Assembly: GCA_036378375.1 (NCBI GenBank)
Contig: DASUWQ010000117.1
Coordinates: 1-11,748, forward strand
Source: JAFAVN01 sp036378375
Lineage (GTDB): Bacteria; Verrucomicrobiota; Verrucomicrobiia; Chthoniobacterales; JAFAMB01
Direction of reading: 5' to 3'
DNA length: 11,748 nt
Position numbers and translations under genes: made by a program. The notes under the pieces were generated by a model. That model was not told the origin of the DNA. It ran no database searches and was given only the letters and a program-made list of their open reading frames with translations. Numbering within the stretch: the first letter of the stretch is position 1; the number at the start of each line of letters is the position of its first letter. Positions 6,267-11,748 of the stretch are shown here, one piece after another.

Positions 6267-6288
6267 GAGGTGAGAGGTGAGAAGTGAT
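6254..6288 (+). repeat. 7-bp tandem repeat over the argG stop codon
   Basis: Five consecutive heptamers of the form A(G/A)GTGA(G/T): AGGTGAG, AAGTGAG, AGGTGAG, AGGTGAG, AAGTGAT. The argG stop TGA (6264-6266) is in the second copy. In addition CTCTCATTCTCA (6242-6253) pairs with TGAGAAGTGAGAG (6257-6269) to make a 12-bp hairpin with one bulged base and a 3-nt loop, with the stop codon in its right arm. Seven is not a multiple of three, so copy-number change near the first unit could alter the ArgG C-terminus. Confidence 0.85.
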
Positions 6289-6470
6289 TGGTGGCGGACG
6301 GCGCCGCCCTCCGTGGAGCGCTGCTTTTGCGCGGCTGCGGACCCCGGCCGAAATTATGTCGCGAAGCGGCTATACAAATTAGTCCAAGGCTTTAGCCCTG
6401 GGTTAGACGATCAACAAAGTGCGCCCGGAAAGTGGCGCCCGAAGGTTTATCCGGCTAGTTTCACCGAGTT
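6289..6470. other. Intergenic region with small GC-rich hairpins
   Basis: There is no convincing gene between argG and the SdpI-like gene. The region holds GC-rich, partly self-complementary sequence around 6292-6312 and a short imperfect palindrome, CCAAGGC-TTTA-GCCCTGG, near 6388-6405. An open frame runs through it and ends on the next start codon, but its translation is compositionally odd and begins inside the 7-bp repeat. No promoter or ribosome-binding site was recognised. Confidence 0.4.
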
Positions 6471-6809
6471 ATGAGTGGTGAGGCAGTTGCTCTATCGAGC
6501 TATTTCATCACCGGGATTGTTTTTATCTTGGTTTCTATACCCTTACTGTTTAACCGAATCGGTCCGAATTGGTTCTACGGCGTCCGCATTCGTAAGGCTT
6601 ATGAATCGACCGAGATGTGGTACAAGGTGAACCGTCTGGGTGCCAAATTTTTTTTGGGTTACGGCATCGTATTGTTAGCGATTGGTGCAATCCTTTGGTT
6701 TGCTTCAATTGTCGTCCCTTTGACGCCCGGAGCGTTAGGGATCGGCAACGTGTTGTTGATTTTGACCTCAGTCGTCCACCTCTTGACCGTCTGCAGCCGA
6801 GTTAGCTAA
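6471..6809 (+). CDS. SdpI/YhfL-like small membrane protein
   Basis: A 112-residue membrane protein with three hydrophobic segments (about residues 8-28, 59-80 and 84-106). Between the first two is the cytosolic-loop signature of the SdpI/YhfL family: GPNWFYGVRIRKAYESTEMWYKVNRLGAKFF, matching the family pattern of a W/FG-R-P/K segment followed by (E/S)xxWyxxnrxxgk. SdpI in Bacillus is the immunity protein against the SdpC toxin and also a sensor, but most family members outside Bacillus have no known role and no toxin is adjacent here. It is convergent with the mechanosensitive channel gene, with 60 bp between stops and no clear terminator. The start at ATG 6471 lacks a Shine-Dalgarno sequence. 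Confidence 0.75.
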   Translation: MSGEAVALSSYFITGIVFILVSIPLLFNRIGPNWFYGVRIRKAYESTEMWYKVNRLGAKFFLGYGIVLLAIGAILWFASIVVPLTPGALGIGNVLLILTSVVHLLTVCSRVS

Positions 6810-6869
6810 GTGTGCTTAAAGGGCTGCGTATCACTGCCACCGAACCGAAGACGAAACGACCATTCGCGT

Positions 6870-8495
6870 TTATTCGCGGTTTCGATCGCTCAAGTCCGCT
6901 CGGTGACCGTCTGATTGTGGGCCGGAACGCGCAACCACGTTTCTCACCCTTGGGAATGCACTTGGTTCGAGTTGCTGGAGGTAGGCTAGGAGCATTTCCC
7001 GAATCTCGCAGCGGAGATCGAAAAGCTTGCCCGAGGTGGCGGCGCTCACCAGGATCCTTATCTCGATCGAATCGGTTTTCCAGTCTGTCACTTGGACGCC
7101 AAAGACCCGTTTATCCCAAAGCGCTGATTCAGAAACCAGGCGATTGGCTTCGGCGCGAAGCTGGTCAATTGGGACCGTGTAATCGACATAGAGAAAAACC
7201 GTGCCAAGTAGTTCAGAACTAGACCGGGTCCAGTTCTGAAAAGATTTATCAATAAAATAGGTAATCGGCAGGATGAGACGGCGTTGATCCCAGACTTTCA
7301 CCACGACATAGGTCAAGGAAATCTCTTCGATTTGGCCGTTCTCGCCATCAACCACCACGACATCGTCGATTTTCATGGGGCTGGTCACCGCGATCTGTAG
7401 TCCAGCGATGATCGTGGACAACGATTTTTGAGCGGCTAGACCAACGATGACACCCGCGACCCCGGCGGAAGCCAGTAATCCGGTACCGATCTGACGTACT
7501 GGATCAAAATTCAATAGGATGGTGGCGGCGCAGATAATGACCAAAACGAAAATGATCAGTTGCCGTAAAACTCTGAACCGGGTTTGAAGGCCGCGATAGC
7601 GATAGGTGTCATAGCCGCGGTGCTCGGTCCTGACCATCGCGATATCTTCAAGCGCCCGCACCATTTGGATCAGCATCACGGTGTTGACCAGGATGGAAAC
7701 GATGGAGACAACCTTCGAAGAAATGGCGGCGGCGCTGCCCGGCAAACGCAGCAGTTCGATCAGGTATTGGAACGAGATGAGCAGGAAGTTGTAATAGATC
7801 AGCTGCCCGACCAGAGGGAACGTCGGGTCGTACCAGCGCCGAGGTTGGCGTTGGGCTAAGTGGTTCAGCCAGCCGCCGACGAGCCGGACTGCATAGTAGG
7901 CGAAAACGACTAGGGACACGAAGTAACCGATCTCGGCTAACCGGCTGGCTATTTCGAATGGAGCCTGGCTGTTTAGAGCAATCGCGATGTGCGGGAGCAG
8001 CGGAGAAACGAAGAGAAAGAGAGCGGTTATCCAAGCAAAGATGCCGAGGCCCTTTCGAAACGCATGTAGAAGCCCGTCGATCCAATAGCGTTGCGATTCA
8101 CTGGTTTTCGGCTCTCGGCGGACCCGTTTCAGGATCCAGCGAGCGATGCGCAACAGGAGGATGATTAGGAGCGCGGAAAGGAAGCCAAGAATCAGTTTTG
8201 CCGGGGTAACTTGGAGAAAAAGGTCGCTTTGACTCCAGGGACCGAGCACCTGACTGAGAAACGCGCTAAGCCCGTCGATGGTAATCGCGAACGACCGGCA
8301 GACCCATTCGACCAGGGATAGTTCCGAGCCGGACCGGGCCGGATCTGTGATCGCCTCCAGTTTCGAATAGGGCGTTGGACTGGGAGTAGCGACGTCGATA
8401 GCGCCAAGCACGCCAGGAAGGAGCGGGAACGCCGAAAAGACCGTGAGCGAACGAGGCCGACGTTTCCGTTTTGGACCAAGTACCGTTTTCCCCAT
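6870..8495 (-). CDS. MscS-type mechanosensitive ion channel
   Basis: Inner-membrane channel of the small-conductance mechanosensitive family, thought to open under membrane tension and release solutes during osmotic downshock. The 541-residue protein starts with a basic stretch (KRKRRPR, 10-16) and a hydrophobic segment (17-36), likely a signal sequence or anchor. Further hydrophobic segments lie around 101-120, 150-173, 190-207, 230-247, 260-280 and 313-329. The pore helix and following MscS core are clear: GVAGVIVGLAAQKSLSTIIAGLQIAVTSP (345-373), Gly/Ala-rich as in MscS TM3, then the beta domain with DDVVVVDGENGQIEEISLTYVVVKVWDQRRLILP (377-410) and a C-terminal alpha/beta region. It is larger than E. 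coli MscS (286 residues) owing to extra N-terminal membrane helices, as in YnaI/YbdG-sized relatives. The specific subfamily is not determined. Confidence 0.93.
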   Translation of the reverse strand: MGKTVLGPKRKRRPRSLTVFSAFPLLPGVLGAIDVATPSPTPYSKLEAITDPARSGSELSLVEWVCRSFAITIDGLSAFLSQVLGPWSQSDLFLQVTPAKLILGFLSALLIILLLRIARWILKRVRREPKTSESQRYWIDGLLHAFRKGLGIFAWITALFLFVSPLLPHIAIALNSQAPFEIASRLAEIGYFVSLVVFAYYAVRLVGGWLNHLAQRQPRRWYDPTFPLVGQLIYYNFLLISFQYLIELLRLPGSAAAISSKVVSIVSILVNTVMLIQMVRALEDIAMVRTEHRGYDTYRYRGLQTRFRVLRQLIIFVLVIICAATILLNFDPVRQIGTGLLASAGVAGVIVGLAAQKSLSTIIAGLQIAVTSPMKIDDVVVVDGENGQIEEISLTYVVVKVWDQRRLILPITYFIDKSFQNWTRSSSELLGTVFLYVDYTVPIDQLRAEANRLVSESALWDKRVFGVQVTDWKTDSIEIRILVSAATSGKLFDLRCEIREMLLAYLQQLEPSAFPRVRNVVARSGPQSDGHRADLSDRNRE

Positions 8496-8555
8496 TCGAG
8501 AGCCTTAATACCGGATCAGAGGATCTCAAGCGGGAAAGGCTTTCAAGGCTGAGAT

Positions 8556-8573
8556 CATGACAATCGCGTCATG
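8556..8573. promoter_or_regulatory. Operator-like inverted repeat upstream of the channel gene
   Basis: CATGAC-AATCGC-GTCATG is a perfect 6-bp inverted repeat with a 6-nt spacer, 60 bp upstream of the MscS-type gene and 170 bp upstream of the divergent repeat-protein gene. The geometry fits a dimeric regulator site, but a 6+6 palindrome can arise by chance and no regulator gene is nearby. Confidence 0.3.
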
Positions 8574-8673
8574 TTTCGGGGGATACTCGGCAAGGGCGTA
8601 TCCAAAACAACAGATAGAAATTCTGTAATACGCGAAGATTTCGATAAATCAGGCAGTTTTCACGCAAAAATCG

Positions 8674-8710
8674 TCAAAATTTTAACGCAATTATCAAAAT
8701 TTTAACGCAA
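8674..8710 (+). promoter_or_regulatory. Two 17-bp direct repeats at 20-bp spacing
   Basis: TCAAAATTTTAACGCAA occurs at 8674-8690 and again, identical, at 8694-8710, a spacing close to two DNA helical turns. Each copy contains the palindrome AAAATTTT, and the surrounding DNA is AT-rich against a GC-richer background. The pair ends 32 bp before the start of the decapeptide-repeat gene, so it is well placed as a promoter-proximal binding site or UP-like element. I could not fix a convincing -10/-35 pair. The role is inferred. Confidence 0.45.
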
Positions 8711-8742
8711 CCTGCGCAGAGCGTTGTAACATCCGATTTATT

Positions 8743-9483
8743 ATGAAAGCAATAATCTCCGCTATAATTGTTGCTGGGGCTCTGTCCCAGATGGCAAATG
8801 GAATGGGGCCAATGGGCGATATAACTCACCGGCATTTTTACAAGGACCAGGAATGGCTGTGGCAGAAAGAAGAAAGTCGATCCCAGGCTAAAATAACAAC
8901 TGAGAGTGAAAGCCTCACGGGTGGAAATGTCTGGAATGTTCCAGTCGCGTCTGGGTTGTCGAAAAACCTTTCGTCCCCCATGGCTTCGGTTTTACCAACC
9001 CATCCAAGCGTAGTCTCGGTTTTACCGACGCACCCGCTGATGGCCTCGGTTCTGCCGACGCATCCAAGCGTAGCCTCAGTTCTGCCGACTCATCCTCGTA
9101 CGGCCTCGGTTTTGCCAACACACCCGCTGATGGCTTCGGTTCTGCCGACGCATCCAAGCGTAGCCTCAGTTTTGCCGACTCATCCGCGCACGGCTTCTGT
9201 TTTGCCAACGCACCCGCTCATGGCTTCGGTTCTGCCGACACACCCAAGCGTAGCCTCAGTTCTGCCGACTCATCCGCGCACGGCTTCTGTTTTGCCAACG
9301 CACCCGCTGATGGCTTCGGTTCTGCCGACGCACCCAAGCGTAGCCTCAGTTCTGCCGACTCATCCGCGCACAGCTTCTGTTTTGCCGACGCACCCGCTCA
9401 TGGCTTCTGTTTTACCGACGCATCCACTCTTGGGCTCGGTTTTGCAGGCTCAGCCCACGCAGGGCCTGGATTTTGCCGGCTAG
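8743..9483 (+). CDS. Exported decapeptide-repeat (SVLPTHP) protein
   Basis: I do not recognise this family. The 246-residue product begins with a likely signal peptide (MKAIISAIIVAGALSQMANG, cleavage near 20). A polar segment follows (21-79) with HRHFYKDQEWLWQKEE, then 16 tandem 10-residue units from 80 to 239 with core SVLPTHP, and a short tail QGLDFAG. Units come in three types, MASVLPTHPS, VASVLPTHPR and TASVLPTHPL. They repeat as a 30-residue block four times in units 3-14; units 1, 2 and 15 are hybrids and unit 16 (LGSVLQAQPT) is decayed. The repeat places one His and two Pro every ten residues, suggesting an extended Pro-rich fibre or a periodic metal- or surface-binding array, which is inference. 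No LPXTG or PEP-CTERM anchor is seen. ATG 8743 is chosen for the signal peptide; no Shine-Dalgarno is present. A terminator follows, so it is probably transcribed alone. Confidence 0.8.
   Translation: MKAIISAIIVAGALSQMANGMGPMGDITHRHFYKDQEWLWQKEESRSQAKITTESESLTGGNVWNVPVASGLSKNLSSPMASVLPTHPSVVSVLPTHPLMASVLPTHPSVASVLPTHPRTASVLPTHPLMASVLPTHPSVASVLPTHPRTASVLPTHPLMASVLPTHPSVASVLPTHPRTASVLPTHPLMASVLPTHPSVASVLPTHPRTASVLPTHPLMASVLPTHPLLGSVLQAQPTQGLDFAG
8980..9459 (+). repeat. 30-bp coding tandem repeat with 90-bp super-repeat
   Basis: Sixteen 30-bp units; units 3-14 (9040-9399) form four 90-bp super-repeats starting at 9040, 9130, 9220 and 9310. Neighbouring super-repeats differ at about 8, 4 and 4 bases, and every difference is synonymous in the plus-strand frame. 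The unit length is a multiple of three, so gain or loss of units keeps the frame open. This is a candidate variable-number locus. Confidence 0.95.
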
Positions 9484-9511
9484 GCCGGCAGCTTGATTTC
9501 GCGACTAAGCC

Positions 9512-9549
9512 ACCCGCGGGGTAGTAGTGCTACGCGGGTCTCTTTTTTT
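9512..9549 (+). terminator. Rho-independent terminator of the repeat-protein gene
   Basis: ACCCGCG (9512-9518) pairs perfectly with CGCGGGT (9533-9539), with further GTAG/CTAC pairing possible inside, followed by CTC and seven T residues (9543-9549). It lies 28 bp after the stop at 9483. A second hairpin, GCCCGG/CCGGGC (9551-9556 and 9573-9578), follows but has no T-tract on either strand. Confidence 0.85.
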
Positions 9550-9589
9550 GGCCCGGTCTGAGGATAAATCTTCCGGGCTGGGACTAGGA

Positions 9590-10597
9590 CTAGGGTTCGG
9601 CAAAGCTGGAATGCGCCGCAATGATCTTCCAGCCATCCGGAAACTTCTGTAGATCCATCATTGTGTTACCAACAACGTGGACCTTTGAGTTCGAGTAACT
9701 GACGCTCCACCAGTTTGATGCAATAGCAAAATCCGGACTGAGGCGCTTTATTTGTATTCTAGAAGGCTCGGTCGTACCCATCGCATTTGGGTCCGGAAAT
9801 CCCGTCTTGTATGCCTTATAAAGAATATCCCAGCCCTGATATTGCTCTGCCTGGACGACCACGAAAAGCTCCGGCGATTTCCAGAAGACCGACATGTAAC
9901 CGTCCACGTCGTGCGCGTTCCATCGCTGGTCCATATTGGATAGCAGGGAATTGATAGCCTGTATGTCAGCAGTTTCCGAGGCGGGGCTCCCTGCTGCTCG
10001 CTCTGGCGCGATAGAGTCATACTCCCATCCTCGAGAGGTAGCTGGGCTATACCGTGAGTAAGAGCTAATGATTTTCCACGCACCGTCGACTTTCTGAACG
10101 GTCATCGTCGAAGACCCGACATGTTCTACGTCACGGTCCGGGTAGCGAATAACCCATTCATCCTGAACCAGGGCAAGGTCGGACTTAGTGATCCGAATCT
10201 GTGTCCGTAGCGGCTGCATGCGCCCCATTTTGTTCGGATTGGAAAGAACCTCCTGGTAAGCGCCTTTTAATGCATCCCAACCCTGAAATTGCTGGTTATC
10301 AAAGACGACTAGCAGTTGTGGTGAATTCCAGAAAGCGGACAAATAGCCGTCGACATCATGGGCGTTCCAGCGATCCAGGCTCTTAGCCAGCACGTCGGTA
10401 ATCGCGTTGAGATCTGTCGCGAATGGATTGTCTTTGTCCGGCACATGCTCAGGCATGACCGCGTCATATTGCCACCCGCTATTTGCCGTTTGTTCAGCGA
10501 ACAGGGGGGCAGTTACAATTGCTAGCACCGCGGATATACACGGAAACCTCATGAAGGATGGCCTAAGTAATCGATTCTTTGACGCGAATCCAGCCAT
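9590..10597 (-). CDS. Secreted protein with two tandem NTF2-like domains
   Basis: The 335-residue product has a signal peptide (about 16-34, MRFPCISAVLAIVTAPLFA) and two copies of an NTF2-like domain of the SnoaL/DUF4440 type. Each copy carries RWNAHDVDGY, FW(N/K)SP(Q/E)L, Q(F/Y)QGWD and a closing DG(A)WKII strand. RWNAHDVDGY occurs at 76 and 225, and the preceding linkers GWQYD (41) and GWEYD (190) are also 149 residues apart, so the whole 149-residue unit was duplicated. The fold forms a cone-shaped pocket; relatives are isomerases, ligand binders or of unknown role, and no catalytic set can be assigned. The start may be 10597 or 10552; the second gives a more typical signal peptide. A -10-like TATAAA on the minus strand (10614-10609) would place the transcription start about 5 nt before 10597, which favours the 10552 start. 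It is convergent with the repeat-protein gene. Confidence 0.8.
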   Translation of the reverse strand: MAGFASKNRLLRPSFMRFPCISAVLAIVTAPLFAEQTANSGWQYDAVMPEHVPDKDNPFATDLNAITDVLAKSLDRWNAHDVDGYLSAFWNSPQLLVVFDNQQFQGWDALKGAYQEVLSNPNKMGRMQPLRTQIRITKSDLALVQDEWVIRYPDRDVEHVGSSTMTVQKVDGAWKIISSYSRYSPATSRGWEYDSIAPERAAGSPASETADIQAINSLLSNMDQRWNAHDVDGYMSVFWKSPELFVVVQAEQYQGWDILYKAYKTGFPDPNAMGTTEPSRIQIKRLSPDFAIASNWWSVSYSNSKVHVVGNTMMDLQKFPDGWKIIAAHSSFAEP

Positions 10598-10700
10598 TTC
10601 TTGTAATTTTTATAATTAAAAAAACGATTTCGAAGAAAAGGCGGGTTAGCAAGGATGCATCGGACGGCAGATTGTGCGCTTCCGCAGCCCAATATTAAAG

Positions 10701-10736
10701 AAAAAAACAACGGTTCCCGCCGATTTTGCCGCCGTT
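10701..10736 (-). terminator. Weak intrinsic terminator after glpD
   Basis: Reading the minus strand downstream of glpD: AACGG (10736-10732), an 18-nt loop, CCGTT (10713-10709), one G, then seven T residues. The stem is only 5 bp, so termination may be partial. A perfect 12-bp palindrome CGCGGCGCCGCG (10738-10749) lies just before it and may add structure. The rest of 10621-10774 shows nothing else recognisable. Confidence 0.45.
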
Positions 10737-10774
10737 CCGCGGCGCCGCGAAAACCACTCCAGAATTGCCACCAG

Positions 10775-11748
10775 CTACAGTATATAATTTTTAGCTAGTG
10801 TCTGGAATTCTTGCACTTGCGCCTGGATCCAGCTCTTGTCGCGGCCCAAACGATCTGCTAACAATTGTGCCACCTTGGGCGCCGCCTGACAGGCGGCACG
10901 CGCGTTCAACAAGAGTGCGCGAGTCCGGCGCGACAGAATGTCTTCAACGGTCCGGGCCATCTCATTTTCAATGGCCCAATCCGCTTCGGCAGTCAGATAC
11001 GGGAGAGCAGGATCGAGCGGCTCGGCGAATGCCGGGTTCTGGCTGACTCGTTTTTCGATCTCGGGACGATCCGAGCCGTACACGGCCAAATGTTCTGGCG
11101 CCTTAAAGATAGCTGCCTCCTGGGTATTGCCGTGCAGCGACAGTCCCGCGGTTCTGGAATCCCGGTGCTCAATGCCGGCTACCTGTTCGACGTGATTGAT
11201 ACAATCTTCACCCATATGGCGGTATGTCGTCCATTTTCCGCCTGTGATCGTGACTAAGCCCGCCGGGGAAACGATTACCGTATGGGAGCGGGAGAGCTTA
11301 GCCGTACTGGTGCCGCTCCCGTGCTTAACCAACGGGCGAAGCCCGGAGTAGCAAGCGAGCACATCCGCTTCGGTCGGATCCTCCGCAAAATATTTGCCAG
11401 CCTCCGACAAAATGAACTGAATCTCGTGCGGCTGGATTCTCGGCTCCTCGATGGGTGCTGGTACGCCGAAGTCGGTCGTGCCCACGAGTAGGCGGTCATG
11501 CCAAGGAATTGCGAATAGGACCCGCCCATCGGAGGTCTTCGGCACCATCAACGCGGACTTGCTGCGTAAAAACTTCGCCGGGAGCACCAGATGTGAGCCC
11601 TGGGCGACAGTAATGATCCTCGCGAGGTGCGGATCATCAAAAAGCCGGATGGTGTCGGAGAAAATACCGGTCGCTTTTATAACAACTTTTGCCCGGACCT
11701 GGTGCTCAGTTCCGGATTCGGCATCTCTCAGGACGGCGCCATTTACCT
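10775..11748 (-). CDS. glpD: Glycerol-3-phosphate dehydrogenase, 3' part
   Basis: FAD-dependent, membrane-associated enzyme that oxidises sn-glycerol 3-phosphate to dihydroxyacetone phosphate and passes electrons to the quinone pool. About 324 C-terminal residues are visible; the frame is open to the window edge, so the start and the N-terminal FAD-binding Rossmann motif are outside. Visible landmarks in order are ATGIFSDTIR, GSHLVLPAKF, FAIPWHDRLLVGTTD, YSGLRPLV, SRSHTVIVSPAGLVTITGGKWTTYRHMGED, and a C-terminal helical domain with an EMARTVEDILSRRTRALLLNA stretch typical of the GlpD C-terminal domain. The usual length is 500-560 residues, so roughly 200 are missing. No glpK or glpF is visible in the window. 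Annotators may call it GlpA/GlpD; the C-terminal domain favours the aerobic GlpD type. Confidence 0.95.
   Translation of the reverse strand, partial: VNGAVLRDAESGTEHQVRAKVVIKATGIFSDTIRLFDDPHLARIITVAQGSHLVLPAKFLRSKSALMVPKTSDGRVLFAIPWHDRLLVGTTDFGVPAPIEEPRIQPHEIQFILSEAGKYFAEDPTEADVLACYSGLRPLVKHGSGTSTAKLSRSHTVIVSPAGLVTITGGKWTTYRHMGEDCINHVEQVAGIEHRDSRTAGLSLHGNTQEAAIFKAPEHLAVYGSDRPEIEKRVSQNPAFAEPLDPALPYLTAEADWAIENEMARTVEDILSRRTRALLLNARAACQAAPKVAQLLADRLGRDKSWIQAQVQEFQTLAKNYIL

Noticed and set aside
6277..6474. 65-codon ORF ending on the start codon of the SdpI-like gene
   Set aside because: It begins inside the 7-bp repeat, has no recognisable domain, and its translation looks like random GC-rich intergenic DNA; the ATGA overlap alone is not enough.
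6812..7222. 136-codon plus-strand ORF opposite the mechanosensitive channel gene
   Set aside because: It lies almost wholly antisense to well-conserved MscS C-terminal coding sequence and has no motif of its own.
8915..9208. Minus-strand repetitive ORF over the decapeptide-repeat gene
   Set aside because: Base differences between repeat copies are synonymous on the plus strand but change amino acids in this frame, and it lacks a start context, so it is a shadow of the 30-bp periodicity.
8980..9459. Regular 30-bp repeats resembling a CRISPR array
   Set aside because: There are no unique spacers between repeats, the period is exactly 30 bp throughout, and the array is a continuous reading frame with silent-only variation.

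Overview
This window reads as a piece of a bacterial chromosome with moderately high GC content. It carries ordinary housekeeping genes separated by repeat-rich intergenic DNA. Most starts lack a clear Shine-Dalgarno sequence. A four-helix-bundle (23S rRNA intervening-sequence family) gene sits between housekeeping genes, and several kinds of short palindromic or tandem repeats are present. This combination recalls soil Verrucomicrobiota (Chthoniobacterales-like), but that placement is an impression from gene content and repeat style, not a measurement.

Region 1-1406 holds the 3' part of an alpha/beta hydrolase gene, then a pair of inverted hexamer-repeat blocks, then dtd (D-aminoacyl-tRNA deacylase). 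A long near-perfect inverted repeat (1437-1552) fills the gap before the next gene.

Region 1623-4271 is a tight plus-strand operon of four genes, each overlapping the next by 4 bases: a CPBP-family membrane protease, thiL (thiamine-phosphate kinase), tsaE and tsaB. TsaE and TsaB are partners in making the tRNA modification t6A; tsaD and tsaC are not in view. Between this operon and argG (4962-6266, argininosuccinate synthase) lies a unit containing palindromic regulatory DNA and a frameshifted four-helix-bundle gene. It is bracketed by two more copies of the same hexamer-repeat element in opposite orientations. The argG stop codon lies inside a 7-bp tandem repeat and a hairpin.

Region 6471-8495 holds a small SdpI/YhfL-like membrane protein gene, convergent with a large MscS-type mechanosensitive channel gene on the minus strand. 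A 247-bp divergent intergenic region with operator-like repeats separates the channel from the most unusual gene here (8743-9483). That gene encodes an apparently exported protein, two thirds of which is a 10-residue repeat (core SVLPTHP, 16 units) arranged as a 30-residue super-repeat. The four full super-repeats differ from one another in DNA only at synonymous sites, which argues strongly for selection on the protein. A rho-independent terminator follows.

Region 9590-11748 is on the minus strand: a secreted protein made of two tandemly duplicated NTF2-like (SnoaL/DUF4440-type) domains, and the 3' part of glpD (glycerol-3-phosphate dehydrogenase), which runs off the right edge. No rRNA, tRNA, CRISPR array, transposase or phage gene was seen.
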